Source: Demequina sp. TMPB413
GTDB taxonomy: Bacteria; Actinomycetota; Actinomycetes; Actinomycetales; Demequinaceae
Direction of reading: 5' to 3'
DNA length: 64,000 nt
Assembly: GCF_020447105.2 (NCBI RefSeq)
Contig: NZ_CP096184.1
Span: forward strand, 1,054,001-1,118,000
Part shown: positions 27,810 through 38,373 of the stretch, in pieces
Position numbering within the stretch: the first letter of the stretch is position 1
Layout: each line of letters begins with the position of its first letter
The notes under the pieces: generated by a model
Told to the model about the DNA's origin: nothing
The model's input: only the letters and a program-made list of their open reading frames with translations
Databases searched by the model: none
Translations under genes and position numbers: made by a program

Positions 27810-28630
27810 GGGGTGGTCTCCTCTGAGACTTCTTCGACGCCGTCGAACTCGCCGCTGACCTGGACGTCGTCGCGCGCCCCTGTCCAACGCACAGTGAGCT
27901 CGCCGAGAGAGCGTACCTGTTCGAAAGCCACAGCAGATTCGCGAAAGAGCTCGAGCAGCGCCAAGAACCTCGCCACCACCATGCCCACGTGGTCGGCGTC
28001 CGCCACGAGCGAGCGAAAAGTGATCGCGCCTGCACGTTGCAGGCGGCTAGAGATGAGCGCAGCTTGCTCGCGCACGCTCACCTTGGGATTGTGCAGGTGT
28101 GCGAGGGACACGCCAAGTTCCTGGGGCTTTGGCTGGAGTGCGTGAGCCGCGAGGCGAGCAAGGTCCTCAGGAGTGGCCCGCCACACCAACTCGGGCAGCA
28201 GCATGGCGAAGTGCGGCTCGAGGGAGACGTCACGCGGCACCCGCCGCGGTGCCTCCATGAGCTTCTCGAGACCACCGGCGACCTGTTTGAAGGCCCTGTA
28301 CTGAAGCAACCGCGCAAACAGCAGGTCTCTCGCCTCGAGGAGGGCAAGATCCTCTGCGTCGTCCACCTCGCCGTGCGGCAGGAGCCGCGCTGCCTTGAGA
28401 TCGAGCAACGTGGCGGCCACGACCAGAAACTCGGAGGCCTGTGAAAGGTCCCAATCGCCTTCGCGAGCCCTCACCGCCATGAGGAACTCATCGGTCACGA
28501 TGGCCAGCGCCACGTCGGTGATCTCCATCTCGTGCTTGGAGATCAGGCTCAGCAACAGATCAAAGGGCCCCTCGAAATTGGGCAGGTGCACCTCAAAGGC
28601 GCTGCGTGCCCCATCAACGGCGGCAGTCAC
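27806..28630 (-). CDS. scpA: Segregation and condensation protein A
   Basis: This kleisin subunit bridges the two heads of SMC. The N-terminal signature FEVHLPNFEGPFDLLLSLIS and the central LVVAATLLDLKAARLLP are present, and a winged-helix C-terminus (about 190-255) contacts SMC. The GTG at 28630, one base after the parA stop, is preferred because it starts right before the conserved N-terminus; the frame is open upstream to 28708 inside parA. Length is 274 residues. Confidence 0.93.
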   Translation of the reverse strand: MTAAVDGARSAFEVHLPNFEGPFDLLLSLISKHEMEITDVALAIVTDEFLMAVRAREGDWDLSQASEFLVVAATLLDLKAARLLPHGEVDDAEDLALLEARDLLFARLLQYRAFKQVAGGLEKLMEAPRRVPRDVSLEPHFAMLLPELVWRATPEDLARLAAHALQPKPQELGVSLAHLHNPKVSVREQAALISSRLQRAGAITFRSLVADADHVGMVVARFLALLELFRESAVAFEQVRSLGELTVRWTGARDDVQVSGEFDGVEEVSEETTP

Positions 28631-28631
28631 C

Positions 28632-29456
28632 TCAGGCCGCCACCCCGCGCGCCACCAGTTCGCGGGCCAGTTGACGGTAAGACTCTGCTCCGGCGTGCTT
28701 TGGCGCAAAGGTGAGGATTGACTCCGACGCTACCGACGAGTCGGGGAACTTCACGGTGCGGCCAATCATGGTCTCGGTCACGCGGTCGCCGAAAGCGTCT
28801 CGCACCCGCTCCACCACCTCTTGAGCGTGAAGAGTGCGCGGGTCGTACATCGTCGGCACGATCGCGTCCATCGTGAGCTTCGGGTTGAGCCTGTCCTGCA
28901 CCTTGGTCACGGTGTCCACAAGCAACGCGACGCCGCGCAAAGCGAAGTACTCGCACGCCAAGGGAATCACGACGCCATGCGCCGCCACTAAGGCATTGAC
29001 CGTGAGCAGGCCTAGCGAAGGCTGGCAGTCGATCAGAATGAGGTCGTAGTCGTCCTCCACCCCGCGCAAGGCGCGGGCCAAGGCGCTCTCGCGGGCGACC
29101 TCCCCGACCAACTGCACCTCGGCGGCGGACAGATCGATGTTGGCTGGCAACACGTCAAGTCCCTCAATCGAGGTGGGCACGATCACGCTCGCCGTGTCGA
29201 TCTTGGGTCCCATCAGAAGGTCGTAGACCGTCGTGTCCAGCTCGTGAGAGTTGATGCCAAGGCCTGCAGATGCCGCGCCTTGAGGGTCGAAATCGACCAA
29301 CAGGACCTTGCGGCCGTACTCGGCAAACGCGGCCGCAAGATTCACCGAGGTGGTGGTCTTGCCAACGCCGCCCTTTTGGTTGCACAGGGCCACAATCCTT
29401 GCGGGACCTGTGCCGTCGAGAGCAGGGGGTGCGGGGAACTCGGTCACGTCGCTCAC
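28632..29456 (-). CDS. ParA-family ATPase linked to scpAB
   Basis: This 274-residue chromosome-partitioning-type ATPase has the deviant Walker A box QKGGVGKTTTSVNLAA, Walker A' region VLLVDFDPQGAASAGLG, and Walker B ILIDCQPSLGLLTVNAL. No parB follows, so it is the second ParA that actinobacteria keep beside scpAB rather than the origin-proximal Soj; its role is probably in segregation with SMC. The GTG at 29456 follows the xerD stop by one base, with GGAG upstream. Confidence 0.9.
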   Translation of the reverse strand: MSDVTEFPAPPALDGTGPARIVALCNQKGGVGKTTTSVNLAAAFAEYGRKVLLVDFDPQGAASAGLGINSHELDTTVYDLLMGPKIDTASVIVPTSIEGLDVLPANIDLSAAEVQLVGEVARESALARALRGVEDDYDLILIDCQPSLGLLTVNALVAAHGVVIPLACEYFALRGVALLVDTVTKVQDRLNPKLTMDAIVPTMYDPRTLHAQEVVERVRDAFGDRVTETMIGRTVKFPDSSVASESILTFAPKHAGAESYRQLARELVARGVAA

Positions 29457-29457
29457 C

Positions 29458-30411
29458 TTACTCCGGACGAGGGGTCGCACTGCCGCGGGCACGCGGGTGC
29501 GCGGTTTGGTAGACCTCACGCAAAGCGTCCCTCGTCACGAGCGTGTACACCTGCGTGGTCGTGACGGACGCGTGGCCGAGCAGTTCCTGTACCACCCTGA
29601 TGTCAGCGCCGCCCCTCAACAGGTGGGTAGCGAAGGAATGCCGCAAGGTGTGGGGCGACACGTTCTCGATACCAGCGCGCTCAGCTGCCGCCTTGATGAT
29701 GGTCCAGCCGCTCTGTCTACTGAGCCGCCCTCCCCTGGTGTTGAGGAACAACGCGGGCGTTCCCTTTCCCGCAGCCGCCAAGGCAGGCCTCGCTCTCACC
29801 ACGTAGGCGTTGACGGCATCGGCGGCGTAGTGGCCCATGGGAACGACGCGCTCCTTGCGCCCCTTGCCCCTGAGCAGCACCGCCTCCGCTCCTGGCTCAA
29901 GTGACACGTCGTCGATGTCAAGGCCGATGGCCTCTGAGACCCGAGCGCCAGAGGCATACAGCACCTCGAGCAACGCCCTATCCCGCAGCGGGCCGAGCCC
30001 TTCGCCAACGGCCGCCGCTTCGAGGAGGCCCTCGACGGCGTCAGTGCTGAGAGCCTTTGGCAAGCGTGCGGGTGCGGTGCGTGGCTTGACGTCAAGCGAG
30101 GCGTCATCGATGGTCCACCCCTCGGCAACGGCGAAGCGATGCCAGCCCCTCACGGCCACCACCGTGCGCGCGGACGACGCAGGGGCGAGTGCCGTACGAC
30201 CGTCCTCTCCCGATGACACGGCCTGGGCAAAGTCGGCGACGTGAGCGGGCGTCGCGTCGGCAATGGACGCGATGTCTTGGGCAGCGAGGAACTGGCTGTA
30301 GCGGCCAAGATCGCGACGATAGGCCGACACGGTGTGGTGAGACAGTCCCCGCTCGACCGTAACGTGAGCGAGGTAGGTGGCGAGCTCCCGCTCGAGTCCT
30401 AGCCCTGCCAC
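29458..30411 (-). CDS. xerD: Site-specific tyrosine recombinase XerD
   Basis: XerD resolves chromosome dimers at dif. The 317-residue protein has an N-terminal SAM-like core-binding domain ([20 protein letters not shown]) and a catalytic domain with Arg in [12 protein letters not shown], Lys in [35 protein letters not shown] and the nucleophilic Tyr in that last motif. The preferred start is the GTG at 30411 (VAGLGLERE), overlapping the end of ctaB by 13 bases; the longer frame to 30600 is inside ctaB. The position before parA-scpAB supports XerD over XerC. Confidence 0.92.
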   Translation of the reverse strand: MAGLGLERELATYLAHVTVERGLSHHTVSAYRRDLGRYSQFLAAQDIASIADATPAHVADFAQAVSSGEDGRTALAPASSARTVVAVRGWHRFAVAEGWTIDDASLDVKPRTAPARLPKALSTDAVEGLLEAAAVGEGLGPLRDRALLEVLYASGARVSEAIGLDIDDVSLEPGAEAVLLRGKGRKERVVPMGHYAADAVNAYVVRARPALAAAGKGTPALFLNTRGGRLSRQSGWTIIKAAAERAGIENVSPHTLRHSFATHLLRGGADIRVVQELLGHASVTTTQVYTLVTRDALREVYQTAHPRARGSATPRPE

Positions 30412-31361
30412 ACCGTGAGCGAATCCGGCCAGAAGGGGTCGGCCAAGATGGCACCAAAGACGACGGAGAGATACATGATCGAGTCTCGGAACAGGCGCAT
30501 GGACCTCAGTTTTGAGCCGTCCATGGTGCGCTTGTACAGCGCGAAGCAACCACCAACGAACCACACGCCGAACCCGAGCGCGAGAACGGCGTAGATCCAC
30601 GTCATTGAGGCGAGGGGAACGAGCACCAGCGAGACGGCGACCATGGCGGCGGCGTACGCGACCATCTGCTTCGCAACCTTCACGGGGCTGGCGACCACGG
30701 GAAGCATCGGCACTTCGGCGTGCTCATAGTCCTTGCGAAACTTCAATGCGAGGGGCCAATAGTGAGGCGGCGTCCACAGGAAGATAATCAGGAACAGCAC
30801 CACAGGCGTCCACGACAGTGACTCGTTGACGGCCGCCCAGCCGATCAACACTGGCATGCAACCAGCGGCGCCTCCCCACACGATGTTCTGGGACGTTCTA
30901 CGCTTGAGGAGCATCGTGTAGCCGACGGTGTACAAGAGGATCGCGACGATCGATAGCGCGGTCGCAAGGGGCGATCCCACCAGCCACCAGAACCATGCTG
31001 TCGAGACGGCGGCAAGCACCCAAGCGAAGGTGAGTCCCGCGCGCGCAGACACAGCCCCCGTGACGAGCGGTCGGCTCTGGGTGCGCTTCATGACGGCGTC
31101 GATATCGCGATCAAGGTAACTATTGAAGGCGTTCGCCGATCCAGCAGACAACGTGCCGCCGATCATGGTCGCCGTCATGAGCCAAGCGCCTGGCCAACCA
31201 TCCGCCGCAAGCACCATCGTGGGGAGGGTCGTGACCAGCAGCAGTTCGATGATGCGCGGCTTGGTGAGGGACACGTACGCCTTGATCACTCGAGTCGCCA
31301 GGATCACTCGTCCCACAGAGGGAGCTGGGACGTCGGTTGGCGTCGTCGAGGCTGACGGCAT
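30399..31361 (-). CDS. ctaB: Heme O synthase (protoheme IX farnesyltransferase)
   Basis: This membrane UbiA-type prenyltransferase transfers a farnesyl group to heme B for heme O/A-containing cytochrome oxidases, so the organism respires oxygen. At 320 residues it has about nine helices and the two aspartate-rich motifs, [20 protein letters not shown] (first) and [20 protein letters not shown] (the region typical of CtaB/CyoE). It is divergent from tkt with 110 bp between starts, the classical actinobacterial order. An AGGT-type ribosome site precedes the ATG. Confidence 0.95.
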   Translation of the reverse strand: MPSASTTPTDVPAPSVGRVILATRVIKAYVSLTKPRIIELLLVTTLPTMVLAADGWPGAWLMTATMIGGTLSAGSANAFNSYLDRDIDAVMKRTQSRPLVTGAVSARAGLTFAWVLAAVSTAWFWWLVGSPLATALSIVAILLYTVGYTMLLKRRTSQNIVWGGAAGCMPVLIGWAAVNESLSWTPVVLFLIIFLWTPPHYWPLALKFRKDYEHAEVPMLPVVASPVKVAKQMVAYAAAMVAVSLVLVPLASMTWIYAVLALGFGVWFVGGCFALYKRTMDGSKLRSMRLFRDSIMYLSVVFGAILADPFWPDSLTVWQG

Positions 31362-31471
31362 ACCTCGATTGTACGTGGGCTCTGCGCGAACAACCGTCCA
31401 CTCGCGCGCTCCCTGGACCGTGAGCGCCGGTAGGCTGGGAGGGCCGCCCTACAACGTGACAAGGGAGAACC

Positions 31472-33532
31472 GTGGCCACTGGATGGACTGACCTCGACAC
31501 CCGCGCGATTGACACGCTCCGTGTGCTCGCCGCCGACGCCGTGGAAAAGGTGGGCAATGGCCACCCTGGCACGGCCATTTCGCTCGCACCTGCCGGATAC
31601 CTGCTGTTCCAGAATGTCATGAAGCATGACCCGTCGGACCCGAACTGGCTGGGCCGGGACCGCTTCGTGCTGTCGTGTGGGCACTCGTCCCTCACCCTGT
31701 ACTTGCAGTTGTTCGCGTCCGGCTATCCCATGAGCCTCGACGACCTCAAGCAGTTGCGCACCGAAGGCTCTCAAACGCCGGGCCACCCGGAATACGGCCA
31801 CACCCCTGGCGTGGAGATTACGACGGGCCCGCTTGGCTCCGGTCTCGCCTCGTCCGTCGGAATGGCGATGGCTTCTCGCCGTGAGCGCGGTCTCCTCGAT
31901 CCTGACGCCGCGCCAGGCGAGTCGGTGTTTGACCACCACATCTACGTGATCGCCTCTGACGGCGACCTGCAAGAGGGTGTCACCCACGAGGCCGCCGCCC
32001 TCGCGGGAGTGCAAGAGCTCGGGAACCTCATCGTCATTTGGGACGACAACAAGATCTCGATCGAGCACGAGACCGACATCGCCTTCGGCGAAGACGTGCT
32101 AAAGCGCTACGAGGCGTACGGCTGGCACACTCAGCGCGTCGACTGGGTTACCCCTGACGGCTATGAAGAGGACACCGACGCTCTGCTCGACGCGATCAAC
32201 AACGCGAAGGCCGAGACGGGAAAGCCCTCGATCATCGCGTTGTCGACCATCATCGGCTGGCCCTCGCCTTCCAAGCAGAACACCGGCGGTGTTCACGGTT
32301 CGGCACTCGGTGCAGAAGAGGTCGCAGGGCTCAAGAAGGTGCTCGGCTTCGATCCCGAACAGGACTTCGCCGTCGAGCCGGAGGTTCTCACGCACATGCA
32401 GTCGGTGCGCGACCGCGGTCAAGCCGCTCATTCGGAGTGGAACAGTCACTTCGCAAAGTGGCAAGCAGAGCAGCCGGAACGCGCAGAACTGCTGGAGCGC
32501 CTGCTCGCCAAGGAACTTCCCCAGAACTGGGACGACGCGCTGCCCACGTTCGAGGTCGGCAAGTCGGTAGCGACTCGCTCCGCGTCAGGAGAGGTGCTGA
32601 CCGCTCTGGCGCCGGTTCTCCCTGAACTGTGGGGTGGATCAGCCGACCTCGCTGGTTCGAACAACACCACGATGAAGGGCGAGCTTTCCTTCCTTCCGCC
32701 TCACCGCTCGGTGAAGTCGTGGGAAGGCACGTGGTACGGCCGCACGCTGCACTTCGGTATCCGCGAGTTCGGCATGGGCACCATTCTGAACGGCATCACG
32801 CTGCACGGGTTGACGCGTGCTTACGGCGGAACCTTCTTGGTGTTCTCCGACTACATGCGCGGCTCGGTACGCCTCGCGGCCATCATGGGTATCCCCACCA
32901 CCTTCGTGTGGACCCATGACTCGGTCGGACTTGGCGAGGACGGCCCCACACATCAGCCGGTCGAGCACGTCGCGACGCTGCGCGCAATCCCAGGGATCGA
33001 CATCGTGCGTCCAGCCGACGCTAACGAGACCGCGTGGGCCTGGAAGCACGCTCTCGAGACGAAGGACCGCCCGTGCGGGCTCATCCTGACGCGCCAGAAC
33101 GTGCCAACACTCGAGGGCACGTCGGCCGAGGGCTTCGCCAAGGGCGCTTACGTTCTTGCCGGTGCCGACGAGGATGCCGACGTGCTGCTCATCGCGACCG
33201 GTTCCGAAGTGCAGGTCGCCGTGGCAGCGCGCGAAGCGCTGGCAAAGGATGGCATCAAGGCCAGGGTCATCTCGATGCCGTGTCGCGAGTTGTTCGAGCG
33301 TCAGGATGCCGAGTACCGCGAGACCGTGCTTCCTTCGTCAGTGAAGGCACGCGTCTCTGTCGAGGCTGGCTCCCCGCTCGGCTGGCGCGAGATCGTCGGT
33401 GACGCAGGACGCGTCGTCGGCCTCGACCACTTCGGCGAGTCGGCTCAGGGCGACAAGTTGCTCCAGAAGTACGGTTTCACCGCTGAGAACGTCGTCTCTA
33501 AGGCCAAGGAGTCCCTCGAGGCCTCTGCGTGA
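31472..33532 (+). CDS. tkt: Transketolase
   Basis: This thiamine-diphosphate enzyme shuttles two-carbon units in the pentose-phosphate pathway. It is 686 residues and full length, with the N-terminal signature [20 protein letters not shown], the ThDP/metal motif [17 protein letters not shown]...WDDN, and the pyrimidine-domain stretch [19 protein letters not shown], including the Glu that activates ThDP. The GTG at 31472 has a GGGAGA site. It is the first gene of tkt-pgi-zwf-opcA-pgl, all spaced by four bases or less; a transaldolase gene, usual here, is absent. Confidence 0.96.
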   Translation: MATGWTDLDTRAIDTLRVLAADAVEKVGNGHPGTAISLAPAGYLLFQNVMKHDPSDPNWLGRDRFVLSCGHSSLTLYLQLFASGYPMSLDDLKQLRTEGSQTPGHPEYGHTPGVEITTGPLGSGLASSVGMAMASRRERGLLDPDAAPGESVFDHHIYVIASDGDLQEGVTHEAAALAGVQELGNLIVIWDDNKISIEHETDIAFGEDVLKRYEAYGWHTQRVDWVTPDGYEEDTDALLDAINNAKAETGKPSIIALSTIIGWPSPSKQNTGGVHGSALGAEEVAGLKKVLGFDPEQDFAVEPEVLTHMQSVRDRGQAAHSEWNSHFAKWQAEQPERAELLERLLAKELPQNWDDALPTFEVGKSVATRSASGEVLTALAPVLPELWGGSADLAGSNNTTMKGELSFLPPHRSVKSWEGTWYGRTLHFGIREFGMGTILNGITLHGLTRAYGGTFLVFSDYMRGSVRLAAIMGIPTTFVWTHDSVGLGEDGPTHQPVEHVATLRAIPGIDIVRPADANETAWAWKHALETKDRPCGLILTRQNVPTLEGTSAEGFAKGAYVLAGADEDADVLLIATGSEVQVAVAAREALAKDGIKARVISMPCRELFERQDAEYRETVLPSSVKARVSVEAGSPLGWREIVGDAGRVVGLDHFGESAQGDKLLQKYGFTAENVVSKAKESLEASA

Positions 33533-35157
33533 GCACGTTCCTGTCCACGTGGGTGGGCCTCGGTGACGAGGCCCACCTCGCGGTGACAGTGGCGGGCGAT
33601 GCCGCCGAAGCAGCTTCAGTGCTCACGGAGACCATGGTCGCCGACAAAGTTGCCTCCCGTATCGCGCTTGCGGACCCCACGTTGTGGGGCCCCTTGGTGG
33701 AAGAGAGCGCCGCCACCCATCTGGGGTGGGTCGCGGCACCCTACACGTCGCGCTCGCTCGTCAGCGAGCTCGAGGACCTGTACTCCGATGTGCGCGGAGA
33801 GGGCCTGACGCGGGTCGTGCTTGTCGGCGTGGGCGGGTCTGCCGTTAGCGCTGGGGCCATCTGTGCCACGTACGGCGTGCCCCTGACGGTGGTCGACTCG
33901 ACCGAACCCACTCAGTTGCGGTCGGTGCTTGAGCACGATCTGGAGAGCACGCTCGTCGTGGCGTGTTCCGCTCCAGAAGGCACGGTCGAAGCCGAATTTC
34001 TGCTCAGCCTCTTCGAGGAGGCTCTCGAGGAGTCTGGTCTCGACCCGCGCAGACACCTGGTCGCGGTGGCTGATCAACACTCCGCTCTTCACCGCCACGC
34101 GACCGACGTGGGCTATCGCGCCGTCTTCACATCAGAACCGACCATCGGCGATCGCTTCTCGGCGTTGAGCGCTGCCACGTTAGTGCCTGTCGCTCTCGCG
34201 GGCGTGCCGGTGTCGGAACTGCTTGACGAGGCGGAAGCAGTCGCCGACTCCCTTGCCGAGGACCACGCCGCCAACCCGGCCATCGTGCTTGGCGCGGCGA
34301 TGGGCGGCGCTCACCGCAGGTACATGGTGTTGTCCGACCACGATTCGGGGCTCGTTGGCTTCGCTGACTGGGTGGAGCAGCTCATTGCCTCCTCGACCGG
34401 CAAGGACGGCGTCGGCATCGTTCCCGTCGTTGCGGAGGCGGACGCGGCGGACACCACCTTCGATGGAACCCTCGACACCAGGTTCGTCCCGCTTGACTTC
34501 GAAGGCGAACCGGAAGGTCACGCGATCTGGGTGGCTGGAACTCTCGGTGGTCAGATCCTCCTGTGGGAGTACGCGACGGCTATCGCGGGACGGTTGCTCG
34601 GCATCAACCCTTTTGACGCGCCGCGCGTTGAATCCGCGACTCAAGCAGCGATCGCCCTACTCGACGCCCCGGCACGGCCGGACCCGTTCGACTTTGTTGA
34701 TGGCAGCGTCGGCGTCACGGGCTCTCCTGGCTTGCTCGACGGCGTCCAGAGCCTCGACGACGCCGTCGCGGCGATCACGGCCGCTGTGCCTGCCGGCGGA
34801 TACCTCGCACTCGTGGCGTTCCTCAACAGCGATGAGTTCTCGGACGTCCCCGGAGTCCGCGCACGACTCTCTCGAAAGGTCGGGATCCCTGTCACTTTTG
34901 GCTGGGGCCCGCGCTACCAACACTGTGTCGGTCAGGTCCACAAAGGAGGTCCCGCTGCGGGCGCCTTCATCCAGATGACCGGCAGCCTCGGCGAAGACAT
35001 GGAAATACCAGGCCGCCCCTTCACGTTTGGCCAAGTGATGCACGCCCAAGCCGTCGGCGACGCCAACGTACTGATCAACCACAACCGTCCCCTTTTGCGC
35101 CTCACCGTCTCGTCGCCGTCTGACGTGGCTCGCGTGATCTCAGTCCTCGGAGGCTAA
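33529..35157 (+). CDS. pgi: Glucose-6-phosphate isomerase
   Basis: This enzyme interconverts glucose-6-phosphate and fructose-6-phosphate. The 542-residue protein has the SIS-type sugar phosphate fold, with VVLVGVGGSAVSAGAI, VDSTEPTQLRSVLE and the C-terminal FGWGPRYQHCVGQVHKGGPA and LINHNRPLLRLTV. It is the divergent isomerase type found in actinobacterial pentose-phosphate operons and fused to transaldolase in some bacteria; no transaldolase domain is present here. The GTG start overlaps the tkt stop (GTGA). It feeds substrate to the zwf enzyme encoded next. Confidence 0.87.
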   Translation: MSTFLSTWVGLGDEAHLAVTVAGDAAEAASVLTETMVADKVASRIALADPTLWGPLVEESAATHLGWVAAPYTSRSLVSELEDLYSDVRGEGLTRVVLVGVGGSAVSAGAICATYGVPLTVVDSTEPTQLRSVLEHDLESTLVVACSAPEGTVEAEFLLSLFEEALEESGLDPRRHLVAVADQHSALHRHATDVGYRAVFTSEPTIGDRFSALSAATLVPVALAGVPVSELLDEAEAVADSLAEDHAANPAIVLGAAMGGAHRRYMVLSDHDSGLVGFADWVEQLIASSTGKDGVGIVPVVAEADAADTTFDGTLDTRFVPLDFEGEPEGHAIWVAGTLGGQILLWEYATAIAGRLLGINPFDAPRVESATQAAIALLDAPARPDPFDFVDGSVGVTGSPGLLDGVQSLDDAVAAITAAVPAGGYLALVAFLNSDEFSDVPGVRARLSRKVGIPVTFGWGPRYQHCVGQVHKGGPAAGAFIQMTGSLGEDMEIPGRPFTFGQVMHAQAVGDANVLINHNRPLLRLTVSSPSDVARVISVLGG

Positions 35158-35161
35158 TCCA

Positions 35162-36679
35162 GTGGTCAACCCCCTCCGCGATCCACGTGATCGCCGTCTT
35201 CCCCGTATCGCAGGCTCTTGCGGGCTCGTCATGTTTGGTGTGACGGGCGATCTTGCGCGCAAGAAGTTGATGCCCGCCGTGTACGACCTCGCGAACAGGG
35301 GGCTTCTGCCTCCGGCGTTCGCGCTCACTGGCTTCGCTCGCAGGGAGTGGGACAAGCAAGACTTTGCTGAAGTCGTTCACGACTCGGTGAAGAAGTACGC
35401 GCGCACGCCGTGGCGTGAGGAAACCTGGGAGCAGCTCTCGGCGGGAATCCGGTTCGTCCAGGGCACCTTCGATGACCCGGAGGCTTTTGCCGAGTTGCGG
35501 CGCACTGTCGAGGAGCTCGACGCGGAACGCGGCACAGGCGGAAACCACGCCTTCTACCTGTCGATCCCGCCGTCGGCCTTCCCCCAGGTCATCACTCAGC
35601 TTCGCAACTCCGGACTGTCAGACCCCAAAGAAAACACGTGGCGTCGGGTCGTCATTGAGAAGCCCTTTGGCGACAACCTGGAGACTGCCGACCAGCTCAA
35701 CCAGGTCGTCAGCGATGTCTTCCCACCCGACGCAGTCTTCAGAATCGATCACTACCTTGGCAAGGAGACGGTGCAGAACCTGCTCGCCTTGCGCTTTGCG
35801 AACCAATTGTTTGAACCGATCTGGAACTCGCAGTACGTCGATCACGTGCAGATCACGATGGCGGAAGACATCGGTATCGGGGGCAGGGCCGGCTACTACG
35901 ACGGCATCGGTGCCGCGCGAGACGTCATCCAGAATCACCTCCTGCAACTCTTGGCCCTCACGGCGATGGAGGAGCCTGCCTCCTTCGGTGCAGTGGACCT
36001 GCGCACCGAGAAGGAGAAGGTGCTGCGTGCTGTCGCACTCCCGGATGATCTCGCACTCGGGACGGCAAGGGGCCAGTACGCCGCTGGTTGGCGCGGCGGC
36101 GAACATGTGGGCGCGTACCTTGACGAGGAAGGCATCGCTCAGGACTCGACCACGGAGACCTACGCTGCCATCAAGGTGAATATCCCCAACAGGCGCTGGA
36201 ACGGCACTCCTTTCTACTTAAGGGCAGGAAAGCGACTTGGCAGGCGGGTGACGGAGATCGCGCTCGTCTTCAAGAAGGCGCCTTCGCCCTACTTCCAGCA
36301 AATCGAGGGTTCCGACGTCGGCACGAACGCGCTCGTGATCAGGGTTCAGCCTGACGAAGGCGTCACGCTCAAATTCGGTTCGAAGGTACCGGGAACCGCG
36401 ATGGAGGTGCGCGACGTCACTATGGACTTTGCCTACGGCAATGCCTTCACGGACGAGTCTCCAGAAGCGTACGAGCGGCTTATCCTTGATGTGCTCCTCG
36501 GTGATCCCCCGCTCTTCCCCCGCCATGAAGAGGTCGCCCTGTCGTGGAAGATTCTTGATCCGATCACGGAATTCTGGTCCACTCAAGGTCAACCGGAGCA
36601 ATACCGCTCCGGCACGTGGGGGCCGGCGCAAGCCGACCAGATGATGGCGCGAGACGGTCGCGTCTGGAGGCGTCCATGA
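35162..36679 (+). CDS. zwf: Glucose-6-phosphate dehydrogenase
   Basis: This catalyses the first oxidative pentose-phosphate step, giving NADPH and 6-phosphogluconolactone. It has 505 residues with the nucleotide motif VMFGVTGDLARKKLMPAVYD and the active-site RIDHYLGKETVQNLL. EKPFGDNL and the C-terminal PDEGVTLKFGSKVPG are also typical. It starts at a GTG four bases past pgi, and its stop overlaps opcA, whose product is its assembly/activation factor in actinobacteria. Confidence 0.96.
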   Translation: MVNPLRDPRDRRLPRIAGSCGLVMFGVTGDLARKKLMPAVYDLANRGLLPPAFALTGFARREWDKQDFAEVVHDSVKKYARTPWREETWEQLSAGIRFVQGTFDDPEAFAELRRTVEELDAERGTGGNHAFYLSIPPSAFPQVITQLRNSGLSDPKENTWRRVVIEKPFGDNLETADQLNQVVSDVFPPDAVFRIDHYLGKETVQNLLALRFANQLFEPIWNSQYVDHVQITMAEDIGIGGRAGYYDGIGAARDVIQNHLLQLLALTAMEEPASFGAVDLRTEKEKVLRAVALPDDLALGTARGQYAAGWRGGEHVGAYLDEEGIAQDSTTETYAAIKVNIPNRRWNGTPFYLRAGKRLGRRVTEIALVFKKAPSPYFQQIEGSDVGTNALVIRVQPDEGVTLKFGSKVPGTAMEVRDVTMDFAYGNAFTDESPEAYERLILDVLLGDPPLFPRHEEVALSWKILDPITEFWSTQGQPEQYRSGTWGPAQADQMMARDGRVWRRP

Positions 36680-37578
36680 TTCTCGAACTTCCTTCCACCA
36701 CAACGGTAGACATCAACGCTCAGTTGTTGCGCTTGCGCAAGGAGGGCGGGGTCATCACGCTCGGACGCGTCATGACACTCGTGATCGACGCGACGGACGC
36801 CGACGCTGAAGAGGCCATCAGCACCGCTAACGTCGCGTCGCGCGAGCACCCATGCCGCATTGTGGTGCTTGCTCCTCAAGAGGGCTCCTCGACGCTTGAT
36901 GCGCAGATCAGGGTCGGGGGCGACGCGGGCGCTTCCGAAGTCGTCGTTTTGCGCCCGCCGGTGTCCGCGATGGAGCATGCCGACACGCTCATCACTCCCC
37001 TCTTGCTTCCCGATGCGCCGATCGTGGCGTGGTGGCCGAGCGTCGTCCCTCTCGTGCCGTCGGCAGCGGGCCTTGGCGCCATGGCGCAGCGGCGCATTAC
37101 CGACACCAAGGGTGCGAGCAATCCTGCCGCTGTACTGTGCTCGCTGTCCGATGGCTATCGCGCGGGAGATACCGACCTCGCGTGGACGCGAGTGACGCGA
37201 TGGCGTGCCCTCCTCGCCTCGGCCCTCGAGCAGATGACCGATCAGCGCGTCACCAAGGCGAGGCTGCACGGAGACGTCAACTCGCCCTCCATCCTCCTGT
37301 TTGGCGCGTGGCTGCGAAGCACTCTCGGTTGTGACTTCGAGGCGACGTACGACCCCGAGGCAACCGGCCTGGTGTCGGTCTGCCTCGACACGCCTGCAGG
37401 AGAAATCGGCATTCGTCGCCCAGACGGCCTCAATGCGACCCTGAGCCAGCCAGGCCAACCCGACCACGTCATCACCCTGCCCTCGCGCTCGCTCAGCGAA
37501 TGCCTTGCGGAAGAGCTCCGGCGCATGGATGATGACCCCGTGTACGGCGAGGCCCTCCACGAGATTGTGCACTGCTAA
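36676..37578 (+). CDS. opcA: Glucose-6-phosphate dehydrogenase assembly protein OpcA
   Basis: OpcA promotes oligomerisation and redox-dependent activity of G6PDH in cyanobacteria and actinobacteria. The 300-residue protein shows the family pattern: the N-terminal EEAISTANVASREHPCRIVVL, then PIVAWWPSVVP (conserved tryptophans), and TRWRALLASALEQ. The ATG at 36676 overlaps the zwf stop by four bases and is chosen over the upstream in-frame ATG at 36616, which lies inside zwf. Confidence 0.94.
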   Translation: MILELPSTTTVDINAQLLRLRKEGGVITLGRVMTLVIDATDADAEEAISTANVASREHPCRIVVLAPQEGSSTLDAQIRVGGDAGASEVVVLRPPVSAMEHADTLITPLLLPDAPIVAWWPSVVPLVPSAAGLGAMAQRRITDTKGASNPAAVLCSLSDGYRAGDTDLAWTRVTRWRALLASALEQMTDQRVTKARLHGDVNSPSILLFGAWLRSTLGCDFEATYDPEATGLVSVCLDTPAGEIGIRRPDGLNATLSQPGQPDHVITLPSRSLSECLAEELRRMDDDPVYGEALHEIVHC

Positions 37579-38294
37579 TGCGAAACGTCGTCGTCTTTCC
37601 AGACCAGCAGGCCGTCGCCGACGCGACAGCCGCCCGCCTCGGTGTCACCCTGACCGACACGATTGCCATGAGAGGCGTCGCTCACGTCGTGCTGACGGGC
37701 GGCAGCGTCGGCATCGGCCTGCTCGCATCTCTTGCCGCGTCCCCGCTTGCCCGCATCATCGACTGGACGAGCGTTCACGTGTGGTGGGGCGATGAGCGAT
37801 TCGTCGCCGCAGGTGATGCCGAACGTAACGAGGGCCAGGCTCAAGAGGCGCTCCTAGGAGCCATGCCCCTTCCAGAGGACAACATTCACCGGATGCCCGC
37901 CTCCGGCGAGTTCCTCAGCGCTGAGGCGGCCGCAGAGGCCTACGCCGACGAGATCTCCGCCAACGGCACCCCTGTATGGGACGTTGTCATGCTCGGCATG
38001 GGTCCGGATGGTCACGTGGCCTCACTCTTCCCTGGGCACCCCGTCTTCCTCTCAGGGGCACAAGCGGAGGTGCTGCCGGTTCACGACTCCCCCAAGCCGC
38101 CTGACACGCGGGTCAGCCTCGGGCTTGACTCCATCAGGAGGGCCCGCGAGGTCTGGATCGTCGCAGCCGGCGAAGCGAAGGCCGACGCCGTCGGTCGCGC
38201 GCTCGCTGGAGATCGCGACGTGCCAGCCGCTGTCGTGTCGGGAACCGAACGCACGCTGTGGCTCATCGACGCTGCGGCGTCAACGCGCATCTAG
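37578..38294 (+). CDS. pgl: 6-phosphogluconolactonase
   Basis: This hydrolyses 6-phosphogluconolactone made by Zwf. It has 238 residues of the DevB/SOL type, related to glucosamine-6-phosphate isomerase, with VLTGGSVGIGLLASL (phosphate loop), VHVWWGDERFVAAGDAERNE, and MLGMGPDGHVASLFPGHP containing the catalytic His. The ATG shares one base with the opcA stop (TAATG). It ends the pentose-phosphate operon. 6-phosphogluconate dehydrogenase is not in the window. Confidence 0.95.
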   Translation: MRNVVVFPDQQAVADATAARLGVTLTDTIAMRGVAHVVLTGGSVGIGLLASLAASPLARIIDWTSVHVWWGDERFVAAGDAERNEGQAQEALLGAMPLPEDNIHRMPASGEFLSAEAAAEAYADEISANGTPVWDVVMLGMGPDGHVASLFPGHPVFLSGAQAEVLPVHDSPKPPDTRVSLGLDSIRRAREVWIVAAGEAKADAVGRALAGDRDVPAAVVSGTERTLWLIDAAASTRI

Positions 38295-38373
38295 GGCCTC
38301 TCAGAGCGGCGCGCCCGGGTGCTCCCTGGGAGAGAACTCGCGAAAGCCCCCTCTACGGTTCGACTGCGGCGAC

